A DNA stretch of 64,000 bases from Tritrichomonas musculus (taxonomy: Eukaryota; Parabasalia; Tritrichomonadida; Tritrichomonadidae). Numbering within the stretch: the first letter of the stretch is position 1; every line of letters begins with the position of its first letter. The notes under the pieces are model-generated. The model searched no databases. It worked only from the letters and a program-made list of their open reading frames with translations, and had not been told where the DNA came from. The stretch lies in assembly GCA_039105265.1 (NCBI GenBank), contig JAPFFF010000043.1, positions 682,001-746,000 of the forward strand, in the 5' to 3' direction. Positions 1-9,035 of the stretch are shown here, piece by piece. A program made the translations under genes and the position numbers.

Positions 1-3000
1 GACTGCACAAGGAAGTCGACATTTCAAGATAACAAAATGCTTATTCATGAACAATGAAGCCAGTGAAGGACAAGGAGGCGCCATTTGTTTCAAAGGAATC
101 TTTGGAAACATTGAAGAATGTCAATTCATCAACAACAAAGGCAGCATCAGCAGTGAAATATACTATGAAAGTGGAGGTTCAACATCGACCGATCAACAAA
201 TATTATTAATCCAATCGAATGAATTCCATCGAACTAATGATGACAATGACAAATATCTAATCCACATTGAACGAGCAAAGACCACTCAACTCACATTCAA
301 AGACAACAAGATCAATATCAACAACAACGACAAAGAAACATACTTACTCAACATTTTTGGAACAACTGGAACTCTTGAATTCACATCTAACTGCATCAAA
401 CCAAACAAAGAATCCATTTGTGAATCATCCATTTTGACAGAAAATATCGAGAATGGATTCACAGATACATGTGAGATAACAGATCCAGATCTTCCTAATC
501 ATCCAACTGATCCAATCATTACCAATACACCAACCGTTGAACCAACCGTTGAACCAACCGTTGAACCAACACCAGAACAACCAAATTCATGTCCAATCAT
601 TCCTTCTGGTGCAATTGATCTCTCAACTACACAAGAATATACAACTAATAAACATCTTTATGGATGCGAATTAAATATTGAAGAACGAATCAATGGAAAT
701 AAGAATATATTGACACTTTATTCATGCACATTCAAAGATTTGACTGATTCATCTAGTGAAGGAGGTGGAGCGATATATATCACCACGTCTTCGTCAGGCA
801 CACCTAAAGGAAACATCAGCATTGAACAATGTCAATTCACACATTGTATTTCAACGATTGGTGGATCGATCTCAATTTCGACTGCACAAGGAAGTCGACA
901 TTTCAAGATAACAAAATGCTTATTCATGAACAATGAAGCCAGTGAAGGACAAGGAGGTGCCATTTGTTTCAAAGGAATCTTTGGAAACATTGAAGAATGT
1001 CAATTCATCAACAACAAAGGCAGCATCAGCAGTGAAATATACTATGAAAGTGGAGGTTCAACATCGACCGATCAACAAATATTATTAATCCAATCGAATG
1101 AATTCCATCGAACTAATGATGACAATGACAAATATCTAATCCACATTGAACGAGCAAAGACCACTCAACTCACATTCAAAGACAACAAGATCAATATCAA
1201 CAACAACGACAAAGAAACATACTTACTCAACATTTTTGGAACAACTGGAACTCTTGAATTCACATCTAACTGCATCAAACCAAACAAAGAATCCATTTGT
1301 GAATCATCCATTTTGACAGAAAATATCGAGAATGGATTCACAGATACATGTGAGATAACAGATCCAGATCTTCCTAATCATCCAACTGATCCAATCATTA
1401 CCAATACACCAACCGTTGAACCAACCGTTGAACCAACACCAGAACAACCAAATTCATGTCCAATCATTCCTTCTGGTGCAATTGATCTCTCAACTACACA
1501 AGAATATACAACTAATAAACATCTTTATGGATGCGAATTAAATATTGAAGAACGAATCAATGGAAATAAGAATATATTGACACTTTATTCATGCACATTC
1601 AAAGATTTGACTGATTCATCTAGTGAAGGAGGTGGAGCGATATATATCACCACGTCTTCGTCAGGCACACCTAAAGGAAACATCAGCATTGAACAATGTC
1701 AATTCACACATTGTATTTCAACGATTGGTGGATCGATCTCAATTTCGACTGCACAAGGAAGTCGACATTTCAAGATAACAAAATGCTTATTCATGAACAA
1801 TGAAGCCAGTGAAGGACAAGGAGGCGCCATTTGTTTCAAAGGAATCTTTGGAAACATTGAAGAATGTCAATTCATCAACAACAAAGGCAGCATCAGCAGT
1901 GAAATATACTATGAAAGTGGAGGTTCAACATCGACCGATCAACAAATATTATTAATCCAATCGAATGAATTCCATCGAACTAATGATGACAATGACAAAT
2001 ATCTAATCCACATTGAACGAGCAAAGACCACTCAACTCACATTCAAAGACAACAAGATCAATATCAACAACAACGACAAAGAAACATACTTACTCAACAT
2101 TTTTGGAACAACTGGAACTCTTGAATTCACATCTAACTGCATCAAACCAAACAAAGAATCCATTTGTGAATCATCCATTTTGACAGAAAATATCGAGAAT
2201 GGATTCACAGATACATGTGAGATAACAGATCCAGATCTTCCTAATCATCCAACTGATCCAATCATTACCAATGCACCAACCGTTGAACCAACCGTTGAAC
2301 CAACCGTTGAACCAACACCAGAACAACCAAATTCATGTCCAATCATTCCTTCTGGTGCAATTGATCTCTCAACTACACAAGAATATACAACTAATAAACA
2401 TCTTTATGGATGCGAATTAAATATTGAAGAACGAATCAATGGAAATAAGAATATATTGACACTTTATTCATGCACATTCAAAGATTTGACTGATTCATCT
2501 AGTGAAGGAGGTGGAGCGATATATATCACCACGTCTTCGTCAGGCACACCTAAAGGAAACATCAGCATTGAACAATGTCAATTCACACATTGTATTTCAA
2601 CGATTGGTGGATCGATCTCAATTTCGACTGCACAAGGAAGTCGACATTTCAAGATAACAAAATGCTTATTCATGAACAATGAAGCCAGTGAAGGACAAGG
2701 AGGCGCCATTTGTTTCAAAGGAATCTTTGGAAACATTGAAGAATGTCAATTCATCAACAACAAAGGCAGCATCAGCAGTGAAATATACTATGAAAGTGGA
2801 GGTTCAACATCGACCGATCAACAAATATTATTAATCCAATCGAATGAATTCCATCGAACTAATGATGACAATGACAAATATCTAATCCACATTGAACGAG
2901 CAAAGACCACTCAACTCACATTCAAAGACAACAAGATCAATATCAACAACAACGACAAAGAAACATACTTACTCAACATTTTTGGAACAACTGGAACTCT

Positions 3001-4940
3001 TGAATTCACATCTAACTGCATCAAACCAAACAAAGAATCCATTTGTGAATCATCCATTTTGACAGAAAATATCGAGAATGGATTCACAGATACATGTGAG
3101 ATAACAGATCCAGATCTTCCTAATCATCCAACTGATCCAATCATTACCAATGCACCAACCGTTGAACCAACCGTTGAACCAACCGTTGAACCAACACCAG
3201 AACAACCAAATTCATGTCCAATCATTCCTTCTGGTGCAATTGATCTCTCAACTACACAAGAATATACAACTAATAAACATCTTTATGGATGCGAATTAAA
3301 TATTGAAGAACGAATCAATGGAAATAAGAATATATTGACACTTTATTCATGCACATTCAAAGATTTGACTGATTCATCTAGTGAAGGAGGTGGAGCGATA
3401 TATATCACCACGTCTTCGTCAGGCACACCTAAAGGAAACATCAGCATTGAACAATGTCAATTCACACATTGTATTTCAACGATTGGTGGATCGATCTCAA
3501 TTTCGACTGCACAAGGAAGTCGACATTTCAAGATAACAAAATGCTTATTCATGAACAATGAAGCCAGTGAAGGACAAGGAGGTGCCATTTGTTTCAAAGG
3601 AATCTTTGGAAACATTGAAGAATGTCAATTCATCAACAACAAAGGCAGCATCAGCAGTGAAATATACTATGAAAGTGGAGGTTCAACATCGACCGATCAA
3701 CAAATATTATTAATCCAATCGAATGAATTCCATCGAACTAATGATGACAATGACAAATATCTAATCCACATTGAACGAGCAAAGACCACTCAACTCACAT
3801 TCAAAGACAACAAGATCAATATCAACAACAACGACAAAGAAACATACTTACTCAACATTTTTGGAACAACTGGAACTCTTGAATTCACATCTAACTGCAT
3901 CAAACCAAACAAAGAATCCATTTGTGAATCATCCATTTTGACAGAAAATATCGAGAATGGATTCACAGATACATGTGAGATAACAGATCCAGATCTTCCT
4001 AATCATCCAACTGATCCAATCATTACCAATGCACCAACCGTTGAACCAACCGTTGAACCAACCGTTGAACCAACACCAGAACAACCAAATTCATGTCCAA
4101 TCATTCCTTCTGGTGCAATTGATCTCTCAACTACACAAGAATATACAACTAATAAACATCTTTATGGATGCGAATTAAATATTGAAGAACGAATCAATGG
4201 AAATAAGAATATATTGACACTTTATTCATGCACATTCAAAGATTTGACTGATTCATCTAGTGAAGGAGGTGGAGCGATATATATCACCACGTCTTCGTCA
4301 GGCACACCTAAAGGAAACATCAGCATTGAACAATGTCAATTCACACATTGTATTTCAACGATTGGTGGATCGATCTCAATTTCGACTGCACAAGGAAGTC
4401 GACATTTCAAGATAACAAAATGCTTATTCATGAACAATGAAGCCAGTGAAGGACAAGGAGGTGCCATTTGTTTCAAAGGAATCTTTGGAAACATTGAAGA
4501 ATGTCAATTCATCAACAACAAAGGCAGCATCAGCAGTGAAATATACTATGAAAGTGGAGGTTCAACATCGACCGATCAACAAATATTATTAATCCAATCG
4601 AATGAATTCCATCGAACTAATGATGACAATGACAAATATCTAATCCACATTGAACGAGCAAAGACCACTCAACTCACATTCAAAGACAACAAGATCAATA
4701 TCAACAACAACGACAAAGAAACATACTTACTCAACATTTTTGGAACAACTGGAACTCTTGAATTCACATCTAACTGCATCAAACCAAACAAAGAATCCAT
4801 TTGTGAATCATCCATTTTGACAGAAAATATCGAGAATGGATTCACAGATACATGTGAGATAACAGATCCAGATCTTCCTAATCATCCAACTGATCCAATC
4901 ATTACCAATACACCAACCGTTGAACCAACCGTTGAACCAA
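1..4940 (+). repeat. Near-identical 879-bp coding tandem repeats
   Basis: The landmark GACTGCACAAGGAAGTCGAC begins at 1, 880, 1747, 2626, 3505 and 4384. The unit is therefore 879 bp, except the 880-1746 unit, which is 867 bp because it has one VEPT codon block (12 bp) fewer. By eye the copies differ only at a few positions: GGCGCC versus GGTGCC soon after the landmark, and AATACACCA versus AATGCACCA in the linker. All units stay in frame. Near-zero divergence, silent sites included, indicates very recent expansion or ongoing gene conversion. The true number of copies upstream cannot be seen. Confidence 0.97.
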
Positions 4941-6181
4941 CAACAGAGACCACCAATGATCTTTCTGAAATGGAACCATCTAAATCAGAGCAATCCATTG
5001 AATATACAGAAATTAATACCCAAACACCAACCATAAATTACTCTTTTGTTGAAATAACAGTAGATACTCCATTTATCATTACAACTGATACAATTGAGTT
5101 CAATAAAGATGGTTTTAAGGCAGATGATAAAGTGTTTTCTATTAATAATAACACTAATGATATAGTTCTTATTAGCTCACAGGGTGATTCAAAAACTATT
5201 AAACTTAACACAACAGATGAGATACCAGAAAAACCACTCTTTGTTTCTCCACATACAAAAGGAACAGAAGTTGTCATTTTACCTCCAAATAATGAAGCTG
5301 AAAACTATGGACATGGTGAATTTGGTGTTCATGCAAACTCGAATATTAATAAAATTATTTTGCCCAAAGAAGACGTTCCATTAAATATCTTCAATGATGA
5401 AATCAGTGAATTTTCTTTAGAAATAGACAAAACAACAACTGAGAAAACAGTTACATTTAATCAATTGATCATGAGCAATGGATTGATTCAAATGAATGCT
5501 CCTAAAGAAATTGATTCTATTCATTTCAAAGCTGTTGAAACTTTCAAAATAGAAAGGATTGAAACAAAGAGAAACAATGAAGTAATTGAAACTAAAATTG
5601 ATGAATTAAAAATGAATTCTGGTTCTCAATTAACTTTGGTTAATTCAAACTTCAATACTCTTATTAAGTCAGCTGCTGGATCAAGACTAAATATTGAACA
5701 AAAAGCTACATTTAATGAAAAATCAGTTATTGAGTTTTCATTATCATCTCTCATTGAATTTGGATCATCAAAAGTTGAAGGAGTTTGCAATAAAATTAAA
5801 CTTATTGATGTGAATTCAACAAATCGTTTACAAGATGATACAGAATCAGTCATTCCAATGATCTGTGGCTCAAACTTTGACTGCGATGCATGGAAAGATA
5901 GATTCTATGGAAATGAGGAATACCAAACAGCATTGTGCCTTAAAACACATGATAGTGTTTGCCTTTCAGCAAGAAACACTCCAATCAAGGATCGTGAGGC
6001 TAACGAGAAGTCATTATCAACTGGCGCAATTGCTGGAATTGTCATTGTTATTATAGTTGTTATCGTAGCTGTTGTTTTATTCGTCATTTATTTGAATAAA
6101 CATCGTAAGTCGAGCTCTGATATTGGAATCATCGATTTCGAAGATTATTCGAATGATTATTCAGAAGGTGCAGCAATGTAA
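1..6181 (+). CDS. Giant Pmp-like repeat surface protein, 5' end outside window
   Basis: The reading frame is already open at base 2, so the start lies upstream; the first in-window Met (base 47) is internal to a repeat. At least 2,059 codons are visible. About 5.6 copies of a ~293-residue unit carry paired motifs GGAI and F-x-x-N (GGAIYI, GGAICFKG, FMNN, FINN) with regular Cys. This pattern is known from Chlamydia polymorphic membrane proteins and their trichomonad relatives, and is expected to fold as a right-handed beta-helix. Units are joined by Pro/Thr linkers made of two or three VEPT steps. After the last unit comes a non-repeated ~330-residue membrane-proximal region, a transmembrane segment (AIAGIVIVIIVVIVAVVLF, about 28 residues before the end) and a short acidic tail with several Tyr. 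A type I cell-surface protein involved in adhesion is the likely role (inference). Its C-terminal region is homologous to that of the protein at 14359-20547. Confidence 0.85.
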   Translation, partial: TAQGSRHFKITKCLFMNNEASEGQGGAICFKGIFGNIEECQFINNKGSISSEIYYESGGSTSTDQQILLIQSNEFHRTNDDNDKYLIHIERAKTTQLTFKDNKININNNDKETYLLNIFGTTGTLEFTSNCIKPNKESICESSILTENIENGFTDTCEITDPDLPNHPTDPIITNTPTVEPTVEPTVEPTPEQPNSCPIIPSGAIDLSTTQEYTTNKHLYGCELNIEERINGNKNILTLYSCTFKDLTDSSSEGGGAIYITTSSSGTPKGNISIEQCQFTHCISTIGGSISISTAQGSRHFKITKCLFMNNEASEGQGGAICFKGIFGNIEECQFINNKGSISSEIYYESGGSTSTDQQILLIQSNEFHRTNDDNDKYLIHIERAKTTQLTFKDNKININNNDKETYLLNIFGTTGTLEFTSNCIKPNKESICESSILTENIENGFTDTCEITDPDLPNHPTDPIITNTPTVEPTVEPTPEQPNSCPIIPSGAIDLSTTQEYTTNKHLYGCELNIEERINGNKNILTLYSCTFKDLTDSSSEGGGAIYITTSSSGTPKGNISIEQCQFTHCISTIGGSISISTAQGSRHFKITKCLFMNNEASEGQGGAICFKGIFGNIEECQFINNKGSISSEIYYESGGSTSTDQQILLIQSNEFHRTNDDNDKYLIHIERAKTTQLTFKDNKININNNDKETYLLNIFGTTGTLEFTSNCIKPNKESICESSILTENIENGFTDTCEITDPDLPNHPTDPIITNAPTVEPTVEPTVEPTPEQPNSCPIIPSGAIDLSTTQEYTTNKHLYGCELNIEERINGNKNILTLYSCTFKDLTDSSSEGGGAIYITTSSSGTPKGNISIEQCQFTHCISTIGGSISISTAQGSRHFKITKCLFMNNEASEGQGGAICFKGIFGNIEECQFINNKGSISSEIYYESGGSTSTDQQILLIQSNEFHRTNDDNDKYLIHIERAKTTQLTFKDNKININNNDKETYLLNIFGTTGTLEFTSNCIKPNKESICESSILTENIENGFTDTCEITDPDLPNHPTDPIITNAPTVEPTVEPTVEPTPEQPNSCPIIPSGAIDLSTTQEYTTNKHLYGCELNIEERINGNKNILTLYSCTFKDLTDSSSEGGGAIYITTSSSGTPKGNISIEQCQFTHCISTIGGSISISTAQGSRHFKITKCLFMNNEASEGQGGAICFKGIFGNIEECQFINNKGSISSEIYYESGGSTSTDQQILLIQSNEFHRTNDDNDKYLIHIERAKTTQLTFKDNKININNNDKETYLLNIFGTTGTLEFTSNCIKPNKESICESSILTENIENGFTDTCEITDPDLPNHPTDPIITNAPTVEPTVEPTVEPTPEQPNSCPIIPSGAIDLSTTQEYTTNKHLYGCELNIEERINGNKNILTLYSCTFKDLTDSSSEGGGAIYITTSSSGTPKGNISIEQCQFTHCISTIGGSISISTAQGSRHFKITKCLFMNNEASEGQGGAICFKGIFGNIEECQFINNKGSISSEIYYESGGSTSTDQQILLIQSNEFHRTNDDNDKYLIHIERAKTTQLTFKDNKININNNDKETYLLNIFGTTGTLEFTSNCIKPNKESICESSILTENIENGFTDTCEITDPDLPNHPTDPIITNTPTVEPTVEPTTETTNDLSEMEPSKSEQSIEYTEINTQTPTINYSFVEITVDTPFIITTDTIEFNKDGFKADDKVFSINNNTNDIVLISSQGDSKTIKLNTTDEIPEKPLFVSPHTKGTEVVILPPNNEAENYGHGEFGVHANSNINKIILPKEDVPLNIFNDEISEFSLEIDKTTTEKTVTFNQLIMSNGLIQMNAPKEIDSIHFKAVETFKIERIETKRNNEVIETKIDELKMNSGSQLTLVNSNFNTLIKSAAGSRLNIEQKATFNEKSVIEFSLSSLIEFGSSKVEGVCNKIKLIDVNSTNRLQDDTESVIPMICGSNFDCDAWKDRFYGNEEYQTALCLKTHDSVCLSARNTPIKDREANEKSLSTGAIAGIVIVIIVVIVAVVLFVIYLNKHRKSSSDIGIIDFEDYSNDYSEGAAM

Positions 6182-7823
6182 AAAAGTAACAACCATTGGT
6201 TTAATTTTAATTTAATTTTTTTTTTTATCTTAATAGGATAAAAAAATTACTTCGTTTTTAGATATAATAAAACATTTTTTTTAATTGAATGCTATTTTTT
6301 TTTTTTTTTTTTTATAGGCAAAAAGATGGTGAAATCCCTTTCTTTTTCATTTTGATTATTCGAATTGTCGAAAAAATGAAAGGTGAATTTTTCAAAATAA
6401 AAGGCGAATTTATAGAAAATATGAAAATATATCCAAATATATGCATAAATGTGGAATAAATTCTAAGTATTTCATTTTTTTAATTTCAGAAGATACTACA
6501 TGCTTCACAGCTGATTGAAATATACTAGAAGTTGATTATTAATTGATTTAAAAAAACATTTGTTAACACAATTTACAATGTTGATTAAGTTTAAATTACT
6601 CCTTTGTTAATAAATGAATGAAAAAATAAATATATTTACCAAAATTGTATATAACAAACATAAATTTATATTTAATGAAATTTAAATTTTAAGAAAAAAA
6701 TAATAGTACATATGAAAACATAAATTTACTCATGAAAATATGCTGTAAATTTTGAAAACGTATCACAAATTTAATATTGTAAGAAGTTTGATGAGATTAA
6801 TAGAAAATGAAAAATATCGTGAATTTTCAATAAATCTATTCAAACAATTAGCCAAGTAAATAAAAAGCATTCAAATATAATTGAAAAAATATCGTGAATT
6901 TTCAATATATTATTGAAATTGAATATTTTTTATATTTCTATTAATTCAATTAATTCAGAAAACCATCATATTATTTTAGGCCTTATTAAGGTATTCATTC
7001 AATTTTGTAGTATTCAAAAAGTGACAACGAAAATACATATTTTGCGAAATATATCATTATAAATTTTAATTTTTTTTATTAAATATTCATAAAATTAATA
7101 ATATCATTATATAATATATTTAAATTATTGTATATCTTGCTAAAAGTAGAGATAATTTCATAAATAATCACTCAGCTAATCTTTTCAACCTGAGTTAAAA
7201 TTTGAAAAATTGGCCATATTTTTTGATTTTAAAAAGATTTATTTTAAAAAATCAAAAATTCCGACGCTGGGGACTTTATTTTGGATAGATTTTTTCTTTG
7301 AATACTTTACATATTTTTACTTTTCAGAAATCTTTATTTTCTCACAATTTTACAATTGTTTATATCTTACAATCTCACAATTATTTCTTAAAAAAATGCT
7401 CAATATTCTGAAGCATATAATAATTTCATAGAATTGATCTCAATTTTCTGATGATTCAAATATTTCATAAAAAATAAATTCAATTTAATAAATTAACTAA
7501 AAAATATATCTTATATTTTAAATTGGATTTTCCTCATATTTGCTATAATATTTATACAAAACATCATTTTTTTTCTAAACTTATCAAATTGTAAAATTTT
7601 CATTCAAAAAGAAAAATTAGTTTATTTTTATATCATACGTCAATTTTACCATTATATTTAGTAAATAAATTTTTTATCATCATATATTTTATTATATTAT
7701 AATATGATAAAATATACTGCTTTTGTTCAACCTTAATATGGTCTATTATTTTTCTAATAAAAGTATTCAAACAATTAGCCAAGTAAGTAAACATCATTCA
7801 ATTTTAATTATGAGATTTTGGGT
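6182..7823. other. AT-rich intergenic region with short repeats
   Basis: No convincing gene. The stretch is very AT-rich with a poly(T) run near 6293-6314. A ~21-bp string (AAAATATCGTGAATTTTCAAT) occurs near 6811 and again near 6886. A ~47-bp segment around 6837-6886 (core ATTCAAACAATTAGCCAAGT) recurs at 7767-7813, shortly upstream of the kinase gene. Confidence 0.7.
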
Positions 7824-7831
7824 TCATTTTT
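7824..7831 (+). promoter_or_regulatory. Initiator-like element of kinase gene
   Basis: TCATTTTT, 19 bases before the ATG at 7843, fits the trichomonad Inr consensus TCA-Py-T-W-Py, which normally sits a short distance upstream of the start codon. It supports the chosen start. Such AT-rich matches can occur by chance. Confidence 0.5.
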
Positions 7832-7842
7832 TAATTTAGGTT

Positions 7843-8841
7843 ATGGAAAATAAGCAAACTATACAGACAATTCATGATCACGGTTACGAGTTTAAACGAA
7901 TTATAGGCAAAGGAGGCTTTTCAACAGTATATTTATGCTATAGCAAAAAGTATAATCAAGACTTTGCTATTAAACAGGCTAGAAAGGACAAAATAACCAA
8001 ATACGAATTTGATATGCTTGTTTTCCTTAATCATCCAAATATAATCAGAATATATGACGTTTTTGAAGACGAATCTTCTCAATATTTAGTGATGGAGTAT
8101 TGTCCAAATGGCACAATACTTCAGAAAGGTAAACTTGAATACGATCAATTTGTTTCTTATTCCAAACAAATATTAGATGCCTTGGACTATTGCCATTCTA
8201 AAAATATTGCACATAGAGATATTAAACCAGAAAATATATTAATCGATAATTATAACAAAGTTAAACTTGCTGATTTTGGAATTGCCAAAAATTTCGGCAC
8301 TAACAATAAGTCAAAGGAAAAATGCGGAACAATGAAATATTTTGCACCAGAAATGTTTTTATATAATGAAGTTTGTCCATTTAAAGCAGATATTTGGGCT
8401 TTAGGAATTACATTTTATTGTATGGCCACAGGAAAGTATCCATTTTCTAGTCATTCACCCCAGAGAATTAAACAAAGTATATTAATTGGCGAATTTGATT
8501 TTATTAAGAACAAAATTGATCAAAGAATACTATTTTTGATAAATAAAATGACAGAAAGCCAACCAAGCTTGCGTCCCACACCTAAAAAAATACAAAAATT
8601 TCAAATCTTTCAAATATCAAAAGATAATAAGAAAAACCACAGACAGATTATTACACATAAATGTATAATAAAACCAAATATTTCATCAAGTAAGTCATTT
8701 GTTGTGAAAAATAATTATGCAAATGCAATGACAGATATTCATAATGAAGCTCCTCTTACCAAAATGAATTCATACAAAAGTTTTAACCATTTACCTGGCA
8801 TCCAGCAAATTAACGGGCATATGTTTCTTACGAGAATATAG
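7843..8841 (+). CDS. Serine/threonine protein kinase (CAMK/AMPK-like)
   Basis: 332 residues. The kinase domain fills roughly residues 15-270: Gly-rich loop GKGGFSTV (22-29), ATP-binding Lys in AIK (44), HRDIKPEN catalytic loop (124-131), DFG (144-146), a GTMKYFAPE activation segment (162-170), and DIWALG in subdomain IX. All residues needed for catalysis are present, so it should be active. The overall look (LVMEYCPNG, HRDIKPENILID, ADFGIAK) is that of the CAMK/SNF1-like kinases that are hugely expanded in trichomonads. The ~60-residue C-terminal tail is polar with no recognised domain. Substrate and pathway are unknown. An initiator-like motif 19 bases upstream supports the start. Confidence 0.9.
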   Translation: MENKQTIQTIHDHGYEFKRIIGKGGFSTVYLCYSKKYNQDFAIKQARKDKITKYEFDMLVFLNHPNIIRIYDVFEDESSQYLVMEYCPNGTILQKGKLEYDQFVSYSKQILDALDYCHSKNIAHRDIKPENILIDNYNKVKLADFGIAKNFGTNNKSKEKCGTMKYFAPEMFLYNEVCPFKADIWALGITFYCMATGKYPFSSHSPQRIKQSILIGEFDFIKNKIDQRILFLINKMTESQPSLRPTPKKIQKFQIFQISKDNKKNHRQIITHKCIIKPNISSSKSFVVKNNYANAMTDIHNEAPLTKMNSYKSFNHLPGIQQINGHMFLTRI

Positions 8842-9035
8842 ATTTTAATAAAAATTGTACGTATTATTATGCTAATTTTTTTGTAATCAAAGATAAAAAA
8901 TTAAATTTTCTATTTTAAATTAGGATTTTTTAATGAGAAGCTAAGATAATCAAGAAATAAAAAAACTCGTTAAATAATGTAGTTAACAGTTTTACAAATA
9001 CAAATATGAATTGTGATATAAAAACATAGCTTAAG

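Noticed and set aside
1-4940. CRISPR-like regular repeat
   Set aside because: Units are 879 bp, coding and in frame; no short repeat/spacer structure.
5038-6087. Several minus- and plus-strand frames of 60-79 codons within the 3' end of the first surface gene
   Set aside because: Shadows of a well-supported long coding frame.
7-6181. Gene start at the Met at base 47
   Set aside because: That Met is inside a repeat (CLFMNNEAS) that recurs in every unit, and the frame is open to the window edge.
7210-7431. 73-codon plus-strand open frame in the spacer before the kinase
   Set aside because: Starts at TTG, made of Phe/Tyr/Ile/Lys as expected from random A/T sequence, no recognisable domain.
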